Assembly (NCBI RefSeq): GCF_014854695.1
Contig: NZ_CP027557.1
Coordinates: forward strand, 4,154,001-4,218,000
DNA from: Rhodococcus rhodochrous
GTDB taxonomy: Bacteria > Actinomycetota > Actinomycetes > Mycobacteriales > Mycobacteriaceae
Direction of reading: 5' to 3'
Length of the DNA stretch: 64,000 nt
Every line of letters starts with the position of its first letter. Position 1 is the first letter of the stretch. Shown here in pieces: positions 6,942 to 14,888 of the stretch. The translations under genes were made by a program, and so were the position numbers. The notes below the pieces were generated by a model. The model saw nothing but the letters and a program-made list of their open reading frames with translations, did not search any database and was not told the DNA's origin.

Positions 6942-7961
6942 ATGGCTCATGAGACCCGGATGTGCGACGTGCACGACGCTCCGCTTCCCACGCCCCGCGG
7001 CCCCATCTCCGCCGAGATCGTCGAGCGACTCGGCGGCCCGGTGGACGATGCCGTGTGGGACGTCGCGACCGACGGCGCGGATGCCTACGGCGAGGACGTC
7101 CAACTCGCTCTGGCCGTTCTCTACGAGCTCCACTACCGGGGGTTCGCGGGCGTCGATCCCGCCTGGGAATGGGCACCGGGCCCGCTCGGGGTCCGGGCGC
7201 GTCTCGAGCGCATCTTCCTCGATCGGCTGCGCGCCGACGTCCCGGCTTCCGACGATCCGCAGGGTGTCCTCGAGGACCTGTGCCGCGAGCCGGACGACTC
7301 GTGGGGTGTCTCCCACGAGCTCGCCGCGAACGGCACGTGGGAGATGATGCGCGAGTTCTTCGTCCATCGCTCGATCTACCACCTCAAGGAAGCGGACCCG
7401 CACGCCCTCGCGATCCCGCGACTGTCCGGTCGCGCCAAGGCGGCGCTGGTCGCTGTCGAGTTCGACGAGTACGGCGGAGGTCGGGCCGAGCGCATGCACT
7501 CGCGGTTGTTCGCCGACCTGTTGCTCGCCGCCGGCCTGAAGGACGACTATCTGGGCTATCTCGACGTCGTTCCCGCCGTCACCCTTGCAACGGTGAACTT
7601 CATGTCGTTGTGCGGTCTGCACCGCGCGTATACGCCGATGCTGGTCGGGATGTTCGCCGCGGCCGAGATCACCACCGCTCCCAGCGCCGGCCGCATGGTC
7701 GAGGCTCTCGAGCGTCTGGGCGCCGACGACGCGTGCGTCCTCTTCTACTCCGAGCACATCGAGGCCGACGCTGTCCACGAGCTCGTCCTGCGGCACGACG
7801 TGGTGGGTTACATGGTCGAACAGGATCCGGCTCGGGCGCAGGACATCTCGTTCGGTGCGCAGGCCATCGAGTTCCTCGAGGGCCGGCTCGGAAGCCATCT
7901 GCTGGGCAGCTGGGCCGCCGGTCGCAGCTCGCTCCTCGCGTCGGCGGAGGCACCGGCCTGA
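6942..7961 (+). CDS. Iron-containing redox enzyme (heme-oxygenase-like diiron fold)
   Basis: A 339-aa all-helical protein of the 'iron-containing redox enzyme' group, a heme-oxygenase-like diiron oxidase fold. Candidate metal ligands are in VEFDEYGGGRAERMHSRLF (Glu and His) and in SEHIEADAVHE (Glu, Asp and His). A conserved FFVHRSIYHLKEADPH helix precedes them. Several members act as N-oxygenases or desaturases on amino-acid-derived substrates, but this one has no biosynthetic neighbours. It sits alone under a SigF-like promoter, so a stress role is inferred. A strong terminator follows at 7984-8016. Confidence 0.8.
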   Translation: MAHETRMCDVHDAPLPTPRGPISAEIVERLGGPVDDAVWDVATDGADAYGEDVQLALAVLYELHYRGFAGVDPAWEWAPGPLGVRARLERIFLDRLRADVPASDDPQGVLEDLCREPDDSWGVSHELAANGTWEMMREFFVHRSIYHLKEADPHALAIPRLSGRAKAALVAVEFDEYGGGRAERMHSRLFADLLLAAGLKDDYLGYLDVVPAVTLATVNFMSLCGLHRAYTPMLVGMFAAAEITTAPSAGRMVEALERLGADDACVLFYSEHIEADAVHELVLRHDVVGYMVEQDPARAQDISFGAQAIEFLEGRLGSHLLGSWAAGRSSLLASAEAPA

Positions 7962-7983
7962 CGCTCGGGTACGAGACAGCGAG

Positions 7984-8016
7984 GGGAGCCCCGGGACAGT
8001 GCGTCCCGGGGCTCCC
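7984..8016 (+). terminator. Hairpin terminator after the redox-enzyme gene
   Basis: A perfect 14-bp GC-rich stem (7984-7997 with 8003-8016) and a 5-base loop, 22 bases past the stop and just before the convergent gene ending at 8039. It probably works in both directions. Confidence 0.85.
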
Positions 8017-8038
8017 TCGTCGGCGCCGGGGTCCCGGC

Positions 8039-8311
8039 TCAGTCGATGAGGCCGGGTTCGTGCGTGGGGGTACCGCCGGACCCGCGGAGGCGGCGTCGAC
8101 GGAGGTTGAGCGCGGACATCACCACGCCGACGACGATGAGCACGGCCGCAGCGATGGCTCCGACGATCACCCATCCCTCGAATCCGTCGCCCGCCGCGTA
8201 GAGGACGAGAGCGACGACAGCGATCCCCGCGAGGATGCAGGCGTATCCGACCCAGCCCGAAGCTCGGGACGCAGTGGTGGGAGCGTGAGCTCGATTCGAT
8301 GGTTTCGTCAT
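8039..8311 (-). CDS. Small two-helix membrane protein, UsfY-like
   Basis: A 90-aa protein. A basic N-terminus precedes helix 1 (VGYACILAGIAVVALVLYAA), then the loop GDGFEGW, helix 2 (IVGAIAAAVLIVVGVVMSAL) and an RRRR tail. The loop matches GYGFTGW in the 73-aa protein at 4038-4259, making a paralogous pair. The ATG at 8311 lies eight bases after a SigF-like -10. UsfY-type proteins are known near mycobacterial sigF; the function is unknown. Confidence 0.7.
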   Translation of the reverse strand: MTKPSNRAHAPTTASRASGWVGYACILAGIAVVALVLYAAGDGFEGWVIVGAIAAAVLIVVGVVMSALNLRRRRLRGSGGTPTHEPGLID

Positions 8312-8319
8312 GGTGGTGG

Positions 8320-8345
8320 ATACCGCATCCGGCCCTCCATGAAAC
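8320..8345 (-). promoter_or_regulatory. SigF-like promoter for the 90-aa membrane protein
   Basis: On the minus strand: GTTT (AAAC at 8342-8345), 16-base spacer, CGGTAT (8320-8325). It is one base off GGGTAT. The -35 overlaps the first unit of the 15-bp repeat at 8333-8378. Confidence 0.55.
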
Positions 8346-8378
8346 CAGCCCTCCACGAACCAGCCCTCCACGACCCAG
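8333..8378. repeat. 15/16-bp tandem repeat, 3 units
   Basis: Units CCCTCCATGAAACCAG (8333-8348), CCCTCCACGAACCAG (8349-8363) and CCCTCCACGACCCAG (8364-8378). They lie between the epimerase stop and the 90-aa gene's start, not over a stop codon. Confidence 0.9.
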
Positions 8379-8436
8379 CAGGGACGGCGGAGGGCGGCGG
8401 ATGGCTCTGCGCAGGAGAGCGTTGCGGCCGAGAGTA

Positions 8437-9543
8437 TTACGGCGGGATCCGCCGGCCGATGGGTCCACGTTCGACGAGCGCGGCGAGTCGTTCGCGCGCG
8501 CTGCGCGGAGAGAGGACGGGGCTGTCGGTGCCCGTTGCGCTGCGCATGCCGCGCACCGTCTCGGACCATACCTCGGGACCGTCGTACTTCGGCGACCATC
8601 CGAGTTCCTCGCGGGCCCTGCTGCAGTCGAGCATCGGGCAGGTGTAGGCCAGGTCGATCCAGCCGCCCTGCACCGGTTGCAACCGTAGGCGCCAGGTCGC
8701 TTCGGCGAGCGCCGACAGACCCCATCGCGGCACGGGAATCGTCGGGCAGTCGAACGGAGCGGCGAAGTCCCGCGCTCCCACCGGGGTCGGTGCTCCCAGG
8801 TTGAACGGACCGGGCACCCGTCGCTCGAGCGCTGCGACCAGCGCGTCCGCTACATCGTCGGAGTGCACGGCGGGGATGGCGAGCCCGTGATCGATCGGGA
8901 TCAACGGCAGATGGTTCGTGATGCCGGCGGGCACGAACTCGGGCAGCACGTAGCGTTCGAGACCGGAGCCGGAGACGAGTTGCCCGATGAATCCCGGGCG
9001 GAAACGGGTGAGGACGGGCACGTTCGTGCCGGACTCGAAGTCGTCGAGGAATGTCTCCGCCGCAACCTTGTCGACGCTGTACACACAGGTGGGCACGCCT
9101 TCGCGGGCCCACGACTCGTCGACCTCCCGACCGTAGGCGCCGTCGGAGTACACGGCGGCGGAGGACATGTGGATCACGTGTGCGACACCGGCGTCGGCGG
9201 CGGCCGTCATGACGGCGCGGGTGCCGTCCACCGCCACCCGCCGGAGATAGTCGCGACGGTGCGAGGGCTGGAATCCCCAGGCCAGATGCACGACGGCGTC
9301 GACCTCCGCGAAGATCGGAGTCAGGATGCGGGCGGCGTCGGGAGCCGCGAGGTCCACGGCGCACCACTTCGCCACCGCATACGGATCGCGCGCCGGGGGA
9401 ATCCGGCGCGCGATCGCGACGATATCGAGTTGTGCGGGATGAGCGGCCAGCCGGCGCAGGAGCGCCGTGCCGACATTTCCGCTCGCTCCGGTGACGACGA
9501 TGCGTCGTGGCAGACCGGTTCGGGATGTGGAAGCCATCGGCAT
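8437..9543 (-). CDS. NAD-dependent epimerase/dehydratase (extended SDR)
   Basis: An extended SDR of about 368 aa. The Rossmann motif is VVTGASGNVGTALLRRL; VDAVVHLAWGF, then MSSAAVYSDG and the catalytic Y-x-x-x-K region CVYSVDKVAAE follow. The C-terminal half holds the substrate pocket (FRPGFIGQLVSGSGLERYVLP). Sugar-nucleotide or lipid-linked substrates are both possible for this family. ATG 9543 or ATG 9537 (MPM-AS) could be the start; neither has a strong ribosome site. It follows dps on the same strand by 25 bases, so it may be read from the dps promoter. Confidence 0.85.
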   Translation of the reverse strand: MPMASTSRTGLPRRIVVTGASGNVGTALLRRLAAHPAQLDIVAIARRIPPARDPYAVAKWCAVDLAAPDAARILTPIFAEVDAVVHLAWGFQPSHRRDYLRRVAVDGTRAVMTAAADAGVAHVIHMSSAAVYSDGAYGREVDESWAREGVPTCVYSVDKVAAETFLDDFESGTNVPVLTRFRPGFIGQLVSGSGLERYVLPEFVPAGITNHLPLIPIDHGLAIPAVHSDDVADALVAALERRVPGPFNLGAPTPVGARDFAAPFDCPTIPVPRWGLSALAEATWRLRLQPVQGGWIDLAYTCPMLDCSRAREELGWSPKYDGPEVWSETVRGMRSATGTDSPVLSPRSARERLAALVERGPIGRRIPP

Positions 9544-9568
9544 CGTCGGTATCGTCCGAGTGTCCCGG

Positions 9569-10114
9569 TCAGCGGGCCGATTCCGCTGCGTCCTTCTCCG
9601 TCTGCGCATCGGCGTTCGGGAGAGTACCGGCAGCGTTCTCGAGGTGGGCGCGGACGAACCACTGGAACTTCTCCAGCTGGCCGGTCTGGCCGATCAGGAC
9701 GTCCTCGGTGATCGGGTCGAGCTTGCCGACCTCGTCGATCGCCTTGCGGTTGTCGGTGATGATGCCGTCGTAGACGAGGTCCAGCGCGGCGAGGTGCGCC
9801 TGCGCGGTGTCGCGGCCGACCGAGTAGTCGTCCCACGTGCGGTTCTTCTCGATGGCGCCCGGCGTGCCCTTGGGCGACGCACCGAGCGCGGCGATACGCT
9901 CGGCGACCTCGTCCGCGTATCCGCGCACGAGTTCGACCTGCGGATCGATCATCTCGTGGACGCCGATGAAGTTCGGGCCGACGACGTTCCAGTGGATGTG
10001 CTTCAGCGTGAGGTGCAAGTCGTTGTAGGCACTCAGGCGCTCCTGGAGAATCTGCGCGGTGCGCGAGCCGTCGGCATCGCTCAGACCGGGAACCGTGTAG
10101 CTCGAGTTCGACAT
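9569..10114 (-). CDS. dps: Dps-family DNA-binding / ferritin-like stress protein
   Basis: A 181-aa Dps-type ferritin-like protein. It oxidises and stores iron and binds the nucleoid under starvation or oxidative stress. The ferroxidase-site helix is visible as LKHIHWNVVGPNFIGVHEMID (His, Asp and later Glu residues between subunits). A PGAIEKNRTWDDYS loop and C-terminal helices follow. ATG 10114 has the strong site GGAGGAAG. A SigF-like promoter lies 41 bases upstream, and the divergent gene at 10332 shares the regulatory region. Confidence 0.95.
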   Translation of the reverse strand: MSNSSYTVPGLSDADGSRTAQILQERLSAYNDLHLTLKHIHWNVVGPNFIGVHEMIDPQVELVRGYADEVAERIAALGASPKGTPGAIEKNRTWDDYSVGRDTAQAHLAALDLVYDGIITDNRKAIDEVGKLDPITEDVLIGQTGQLEKFQWFVRAHLENAAGTLPNADAQTEKDAAESAR

Positions 10115-10154
10115 ATTCTTCCTCCAGAATGCTCTCGGGTGTGTCGGAAGGCGG

Positions 10155-10181
10155 ATACCCGAGGCACGGTGGAATTCAAAC
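10155..10181 (-). promoter_or_regulatory. SigF-like promoter for dps
   Basis: On the minus strand: GTTT (AAAC at 10178-10181), 17-base spacer, GGGTAT (10155-10160). Both hexamer parts are perfect. Confidence 0.75.
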
Positions 10182-10248
10182 ATCCGGGCGCGCCGGACGT
10201 CCCGTGACCTGCATGGAAGAATTTGTCCGGATTCGGCGAGTCACAAAC

Positions 10249-10274
10249 GTTTGGAAACGGACCAACCCGGTTAT
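10249..10274 (+). promoter_or_regulatory. SigF-like promoter for the DUF6131-like gene
   Basis: GTTT at 10249-10252, 16 bases, GGTTAT at 10269-10274; one mismatch to GGGTAT. It faces away from the dps promoter. Confidence 0.5.
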
Positions 10275-10331
10275 TCGATCGCCGGGCACCGAGGCTTCCA
10301 GGTTTCGGTCATGACATCTGAGGTGGCGACA

Positions 10332-10487
10332 ATGATCATTCTGGGTCTGATTCTGTTGGTGGTGGGGTTCTTCACGGGTATCTCGATCCTCACCACACTC
10401 GGAGTGATACTTCTGGTGATCGGCGTGATCCTTGCGATCCTGGGTGCGACGGGCCGGGCGATCGGCGGACGCGCGCACTGGTACTGA
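10332..10487 (+). CDS. DUF6131-like 51-aa membrane protein
   Basis: A very short, almost wholly hydrophobic protein, MIILGLILLVVGFFTGIS onward, with two helices, an IGVILAILG turn and the basic end GRAIGGRAHWY. The last block is typical of DUF6131. Start ATG 10332 has GAGGTGG upstream; ATGs further upstream give a longer leader with no ribosome site. The function is unknown. It is divergent from dps and followed by a hairpin terminator. Confidence 0.7.
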   Translation: MIILGLILLVVGFFTGISILTTLGVILLVIGVILAILGATGRAIGGRAHWY

Positions 10488-10543
10488 CCCCCTGTCGATC
10501 GTCCGTGCCGGAAGGAGACGTCCGGCACGAGGCAGAACCGCGG

Positions 10544-10570
10544 ATCCCGGGTGCTCACGGCACCCGGGAT
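10544..10570 (+). terminator. Hairpin terminator after the DUF6131-like gene
   Basis: A perfect 11-bp stem (10544-10554 with 10560-10570) with a 5-base loop. A second hairpin, CGTGCCGG...CCGGCACG, lies just before it at 10504-10529. Confidence 0.75.
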
Positions 10571-10640
10571 TCGTCGTTTCCGGATCCCTACGACCCTGTC
10601 CCGATAGACAGGCCGGCCGGTCGACCGGTTCCGGAACGAC

Positions 10641-10676
10641 GTCCGGGCCGGCCCCTGTGCAGGGACCGGCCCGGAC
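10641..10676 (-). terminator. Hairpin terminator after the CDGSH gene
   Basis: An 11-bp perfect stem (10641-10651 with 10666-10676), 20 bases past the stop of the minus-strand CDGSH gene. Confidence 0.65.
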
Positions 10677-10695
10677 CGGCAGGTTTGTCCGGTGA

Positions 10696-10950
10696 CTAGG
10701 TGTCGGTGCGCGCCGCCGCCTTCGGCGTACGGAGGGCGCGATGGCTGGTGTCGCAGAGGGGGTACAGGGCGCTGCGGTGACACCGGCACACGGCCACCAC
10801 GAAACGGTCCGAGACCGTCTCGGCGCCGTCGTCCTCGACGATCCGCACCGGGCCCTCGACGAGGGTCGGACCACCCCTCACCTGCCGCACGACCCGTGCT
10901 TCGCACTCCCCGTCGGCGGTGAGCTGCGTGATCTTCGGTGCCCTGCTCAC
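10696..10950 (-). CDS. CDGSH iron-sulfur domain protein
   Basis: An 84-aa one-domain CDGSH protein. The 3Cys-1His ligand set is complete: Cys55, Cys57, Cys66 and His70 in CRCHRSALYPLCDTSH. These proteins carry a redox-active 2Fe-2S cluster of the mitoNEET type. It starts five bases from the stop of the methyltransferase gene and is likely in one operon with it, under the SigF-like promoter at 11724-11749. A redox-sensing or electron-transfer role under stress is inferred. Confidence 0.92.
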   Translation of the reverse strand: MSRAPKITQLTADGECEARVVRQVRGGPTLVEGPVRIVEDDGAETVSDRFVVAVCRCHRSALYPLCDTSHRALRTPKAAARTDT

Positions 10951-10954
10951 GTTC

Positions 10955-11641
10955 TCAACTCCTCGTGCGGGGGCGATCGGCGCGAACGACGACCACCTCC
11001 TCGGTCAGTGCCCCCGGCTCCGCCAGCTGCGACGAGTACAGATAGTCCGTGCGGCTGCGAAGGACCGGTCCGAAGGGAATACGGCTGCGGGCCACGACGG
11101 ATGCCTTGAGATCCGCGTCGCGCAGCCGGGACAGTGTCGCCTCCACACCGGTGAACTCGGAGTGCACGATCAGCGCGAATCCGCCGGGCGTGAGCAGGGT
11201 GGGCAGGCTGTCGCACAACGGATCGAGCACGCAGCGACCGTCGGCGCCGGCATCCCAACGCGGGTCGCGGTTCTCCCCGTCGCACGGAACGTACGGCGGA
11301 TTCGACAACACGATGTCGAACGGACCGTGGCGCAACGCCGCGTCCAGGCCTCCCTGCCGGGGACGGATCGGCAGCCGGCGCGACCACGCGTTGACGCGGG
11401 CACTGAACACCGCTCGCGGGTTGATGTCGAAGGCCGTCACCGAGGAAGCACCGAGCATGGCGGCGTTCACCGCCAGAAATCCTGTCCCCGTGCAGAAGTC
11501 GAGTACCTTCGCACCCTTCGTACCGCCTGCGTCCGCAAGCGCGCCTGCGAGCAGATACGAATCCTCCTGGGGGCGGTACACCCCCGGAAGACGCCATACC
11601 CGCGGCGAATCCGATCCGTCCAGCGCCAGGGAAGCTGTCAC
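10955..11641 (-). CDS. HemK-like N5-glutamine / SAM methyltransferase
   Basis: A 228-aa class I SAM-dependent methyltransferase. SAM motif I is LDFCTGTGFLAVNAA; DINPRAVFSARVNA and the catalytic loop FDIVLSNPPYVP (NPPY) follow. NPPY marks enzymes that methylate glutamine or adenine amides/amines, and the HemK2-type short form fits the length. I chose GTG 11641, which has GAGGTGG at a good distance; longer versions run into the upstream FAD gene. The target is unknown. It is co-oriented and nearly joined with the CDGSH gene. Confidence 0.85.
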   Translation of the reverse strand: MTASLALDGSDSPRVWRLPGVYRPQEDSYLLAGALADAGGTKGAKVLDFCTGTGFLAVNAAMLGASSVTAFDINPRAVFSARVNAWSRRLPIRPRQGGLDAALRHGPFDIVLSNPPYVPCDGENRDPRWDAGADGRCVLDPLCDSLPTLLTPGGFALIVHSEFTGVEATLSRLRDADLKASVVARSRIPFGPVLRSRTDYLYSSQLAEPGALTEEVVVVRADRPRTRS

Positions 11642-11723
11642 GTCACACCACCTCGGTATCTCGAGTTCGACGGCATCTCCACCACCCCGGGCCGAAAACC
11701 CGGATCCGTCCGTTCGCGGGCGG

Positions 11724-11749
11724 ATACCCGCGCGACTTCCGTGTGAAAC
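11724..11749 (-). promoter_or_regulatory. SigF-like promoter for the methyltransferase-CDGSH operon
   Basis: On the minus strand: GTTT (AAAC at 11746-11749), 16-base spacer, GGGTAT (11724-11729). The match is perfect. Confidence 0.75.
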
Positions 11750-11780
11750 ACGCCACCGTTCCGCGAGGGAGGCCCGGCTG

Positions 11781-13373
11781 TCACGAGAACAGCACCCGGC
11801 GAGCGGCATTTCGCACGCGTCGGGTCACCGGAGCGGTGCGTTTGTCGTCCGCGAGTGCGGCGTGAGCGGCGTTCCAGCCGCCCATGCCGTGGACTCCCCC
11901 GCCCGGATGCGCACCCGAGCTGGCGAGATACACCCCTTCGACCGGGGTTCGCGGTCCGCCGAAACCGGGAGTGGGCCGCAGGAACAACTGCTGGTGGACC
12001 TGCGCGGTTCCACCGTTGACGGCTCCGCCTACGAGATTCGCGTCGGCCGCCTCGAGGTCGCCGGGTCGCTGGACGTGCCGGCCGACCACGCGCGCACCGA
12101 AACCCGGTGCGTAGGCCTCGAGTTGCGCGTCGACGCGTTCGGCGAGGTGGTCGGCGGACGCGTCGTCGGTGATGCCCCGCGGCAGATGTGTGTAGGCCCA
12201 GCAACTTTCGGTTCCCTCGGGCGATCGCGTCGCGTCGGTCGTCGTCATCTGTCCGAAGAGCAGGAAGGGCGACTCGGGGACGACCCCGGTGGACAGATCG
12301 GCCGACCACCGGATCATCGCGTCCGTATCGGCACCGACGTGCACCGTGCCGGCCCCGCTCAACGAGGGCGAACGCCACGGCACGCGGCCGTCGAGCGCGT
12401 AGTTCACCTTCACGACCGGGGTGTCCCATTCGAACTTGCGCAGGTCGTCGAGTACCCGCGACCCGACGGCGTCGGCCGGGAGGAGCCGCGTGTACAGGGC
12501 CGGGGCCGAGGTGTCGGCGAGGACGGCGCGTCGCACCTTCACCCGCTCGCCGCCGGCGGTCCGGACTGCGGCGACCTTCCCGCCCTGCACCTCCACACCG
12601 ACGACCGGCGAGTCGCACCGCAACTGGGCACCTGCCGAGGCGCCGCGACGGACCAGTGCGTCGGTGAGCGCTCCCGCGCCGCCGACCGGCGCGGGGAATC
12701 CGACGTCCTGCGCGAGCATCGTGAGCATGTAGCCCATGACGCCGCTACCGGGCGCCTCGGGCGGTGTGTCGGCATGCATGGCGTTGCCCAGAAGCAACAG
12801 CCGCGCCGCCGAACCGCCGAACAACTCGGACGACATCCGGGTGACGGGCAGCGCGAGCATGCGCGCGTAGCGCAGCAGATCTCCCGTCTTCATCGTGCGC
12901 AGCAGGTCCACGGAACCCCGGACGGGCGGGAACGGGCCGAGGAGCAGTTCGAGCAGCGCGCCGCGTACCTGCTTCCACTGGTCGAACAGCGCCAGCCACG
13001 CTTCCCCGTCACCGACGCAGCGACGCTCGAGGTCGGCCGCCGTGTCGGTCGGATCCGGAGAGACGACGATCGCGTCCTCGTCGTCGGGGCCGAGCGGGTG
13101 ACCGAAGGCCTTCGGGGAACGCGCCCAGCGGAGGCCGTGCGACGCGAGATCGAGGGCCTGGAAGGCCGGTGAGGCGACACCGAGCGGATAGAACGCGCTG
13201 AACAGATCGGCGCAGTATCCCGGGTGGAGTTCTGCGCTGCGCACCGCTCCGCCGGGTTCGGGTTGCTCCTCCAGCACGAGGACGTCCCATCCGGCGTCGG
13301 CGAGCACCGCGGCAGCGGTCAGACCGTTGGGTCCGGCACCGATGACGACCGCATCGACCGTCGCGTCGCTCAT
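11781..13373 (-). CDS. FAD-dependent oxidoreductase, carotenoid-desaturase type
   Basis: A 530-aa flavoprotein of the phytoene desaturase/NAD(P)-FAD amine oxidase superfamily. The N-terminal dinucleotide fold is VVIGAGPNGLTAAAVLADAGWDVLVLE, followed by PGGAVRS. The C-terminal FAD-closing region is EGVYLASSGAHPGGGVHGMGGWNAAHAAL. No crt genes are nearby, so pigment synthesis is not supported; these proteins are often called pyridine nucleotide-disulfide or NAD(P)/FAD-dependent oxidoreductases. The ATG at 13373 overlaps the stop of the SRPBCC gene (ATGA), so it is coupled to it under a SigF-like promoter. Confidence 0.85.
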   Translation of the reverse strand: MSDATVDAVVIGAGPNGLTAAAVLADAGWDVLVLEEQPEPGGAVRSAELHPGYCADLFSAFYPLGVASPAFQALDLASHGLRWARSPKAFGHPLGPDDEDAIVVSPDPTDTAADLERRCVGDGEAWLALFDQWKQVRGALLELLLGPFPPVRGSVDLLRTMKTGDLLRYARMLALPVTRMSSELFGGSAARLLLLGNAMHADTPPEAPGSGVMGYMLTMLAQDVGFPAPVGGAGALTDALVRRGASAGAQLRCDSPVVGVEVQGGKVAAVRTAGGERVKVRRAVLADTSAPALYTRLLPADAVGSRVLDDLRKFEWDTPVVKVNYALDGRVPWRSPSLSGAGTVHVGADTDAMIRWSADLSTGVVPESPFLLFGQMTTTDATRSPEGTESCWAYTHLPRGITDDASADHLAERVDAQLEAYAPGFGARVVGRHVQRPGDLEAADANLVGGAVNGGTAQVHQQLFLRPTPGFGGPRTPVEGVYLASSGAHPGGGVHGMGGWNAAHAALADDKRTAPVTRRVRNAARRVLFS

Positions 13374-13813
13374 TCGGTGGCGCCTTCGGCGAGCAGCACC
13401 AGCCGTCTCAGGCATTCCTGGTTCCGTGGCAACACCATTTCCTCCTGTACACGATCGGGGACGAGGGCGTACGGCCCTTCGACGACGTGTTCGGCCATCG
13501 TGATGCGGGTGCCGCCGTCGTGGGTGGGTTCGAGCGAGATCGCGATCTCCGCCTTGCCGAACAGCCAGGCACGTGCGCGCAGCACCAGTTGCCGTTCGGG
13601 CACCACCTCGCGGACCTCGGTGTGGTCGTCGAGCAGGAGAGGCCACAGACCCACCGAATGATGGATCCGGGTGTCCCGTTGCGGCCAGGCCGGGTCGACG
13701 GCCCGGATGCGGGACGCCCCCACCACCCACGCTGCGTACCGCCAGCCGTCGGCGAGGATCTCCCACACTCGTGCCGGCGCCACCGAAGTCTCGATCGTCG
13801 CGATCCTGGCCAT
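13370..13813 (-). CDS. SRPBCC (START/Bet v1-like) family protein
   Basis: A 147-aa protein of the SRPBCC ligand-binding superfamily. The ATIETSVAPARVWEILADGWRYAAWVVGA opening (polyketide cyclase/dehydrase group), several beta strands (GGTRITMAEHVVEGPYAL) and a final long helix are visible. Such proteins bind hydrophobic ligands in a deep pocket. It is the first gene of a two-gene unit with the FAD oxidoreductase (4-base overlap), which suggests a shared lipid-like substrate. Start ATG 13813 has GAGGAG upstream. Confidence 0.85.
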   Translation of the reverse strand: MARIATIETSVAPARVWEILADGWRYAAWVVGASRIRAVDPAWPQRDTRIHHSVGLWPLLLDDHTEVREVVPERQLVLRARAWLFGKAEIAISLEPTHDGGTRITMAEHVVEGPYALVPDRVQEEMVLPRNQECLRRLVLLAEGATE

Positions 13814-13858
13814 GCCCGCTCCTCATCCCCTGGACGACAGCTCGCTTGCGGCAGACGC

Positions 13859-13884
13859 ATACCCCGCCACCGTAGGTGTCACAC
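13859..13884 (-). promoter_or_regulatory. SigF-like promoter for the SRPBCC-FAD unit
   Basis: On the minus strand: GTGT (ACAC at 13881-13884), 16-base spacer, GGGTAT (13859-13864). It is divergent from the pfkB promoter, whose -35 starts only nine bases away. Confidence 0.65.
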
Positions 13885-13892
13885 GACGTCGG

Positions 13893-13918
13893 GTGTCATC
13901 GCTGTTCGGAGGGGGTAT
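13893..13918 (+). promoter_or_regulatory. SigF-like promoter for the pfkB-surE unit
   Basis: GTGT at 13893-13896, 16 bases, GGGTAT at 13913-13918, ten bases before the ATG at 13929. Confidence 0.65.
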
Positions 13919-13928
13919 CCCGGCGGGC

Positions 13929-14888
13929 ATGGAAGCCGAGAACACCCCCTCCTCGAACCCGTACGCCTTCGTCTTCGCACCGTCCCCGCTCCTCACGGTG
14001 ACACTCGAGAAGGCACCCGACGGAAGCACCGAATTGCACGTCCACCCCGGCGGGCAGGGATTCTGGATCGGCCGCATGGCATCGACCCTGGGAATGGACG
14101 TGCACCTGTGCGGACCGTTCGGCGGCGAGTCCGGCACGATCCTCGTCGACATGATGAACCGCGAAGGCGTGACGGTGCACGCCGTGGAGACCGCGTCGCC
14201 CAACGGTTCCTACATCCACGACCGTCGCGAGGGCGAACGGAGGGAGATCGTGGAGATCGATCCGCCCACGCTCACCCGGCACGAAACCGATGATCTGTTC
14301 AGCGCGTCGCTGGCGTCCGCGATGTGCGCGAAGGTCGCGATGCTGGGTGGACCGCACTGCGACGACGCCGTGCCGACCGAGGTGTACACGCGACTGTGCT
14401 CGGATCTGGGCGCCCTCGGCATCCCGGTCGTCGCCGATTTGTCCGGCCCCACCCTCGGTGCGGCCCTCGAAGGCGGGGTGACCGTACTGAAGGTGAGCCA
14501 CGAGGATCTCATCGAGGACGGTCGCGCGAAGTCCGAGGACCTCGACGATCTCGTCGAGGCCATGCACCGTCTCCACGACGAAGGTGCCGCGTCGGTGGTG
14601 ATCTCGCGGGCCGGTGATCCGGCGATCGCACTGGACAACGGGACCATCTGGGAGGTGGAGGCGCCCTCGGTGCAGACGGTGGACCATCACGGCGCCGGTG
14701 ATTCGATGACAGCGGGTATCGCGTCGGTCTATGCCGCGGGCGCGAAGTTCGAGGACGCGCTGCGTCTCGGCGCCGCAGCAGGCGCGGTCAACGTCACGCG
14801 TCGCGGGCTGGCGACGGGACATCGAGCCGCGGTCGAGAAGATGGCCGAGAAGGTGGAGGTCCGGAAGTTGAAGGGGAAGCGTTCATGA
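13929..14888 (+). CDS. PfkB-family sugar kinase
   Basis: A 319-aa ribokinase-fold kinase, closest in style to 1-phosphofructokinase. HPGGQGFWIGRMASTLGMDVHLCGPFGGE is the N-terminal substrate block. The C-terminal signature TVDHHGAGDSMTAGIASVYA has the GAGD anion hole and catalytic Asp. The substrate sugar is not determined. The ATG lies ten bases from a SigF-like -10, as in several neighbours, which supports this start. It overlaps surE by four bases (ATGA), so the kinase and phosphatase are made together. Confidence 0.88.
   Translation: MEAENTPSSNPYAFVFAPSPLLTVTLEKAPDGSTELHVHPGGQGFWIGRMASTLGMDVHLCGPFGGESGTILVDMMNREGVTVHAVETASPNGSYIHDRREGERREIVEIDPPTLTRHETDDLFSASLASAMCAKVAMLGGPHCDDAVPTEVYTRLCSDLGALGIPVVADLSGPTLGAALEGGVTVLKVSHEDLIEDGRAKSEDLDDLVEAMHRLHDEGAASVVISRAGDPAIALDNGTIWEVEAPSVQTVDHHGAGDSMTAGIASVYAAGAKFEDALRLGAAAGAVNVTRRGLATGHRAAVEKMAEKVEVRKLKGKRS

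Noticed and set aside
11049..13172. A 707-codon plus-strand open frame
   Set aside because: It lies opposite the methyltransferase and the FAD oxidoreductase, whose motifs are clear; the plus-strand product is Arg/Gly/His-rich with no domain. High GC opens such antisense frames.
11781..13373. Carotenoid biosynthesis cluster
   Set aside because: The FAD protein has the desaturase-type fold, but no phytoene synthase or prenyltransferase gene is near; the partner is an SRPBCC protein under a stress promoter.
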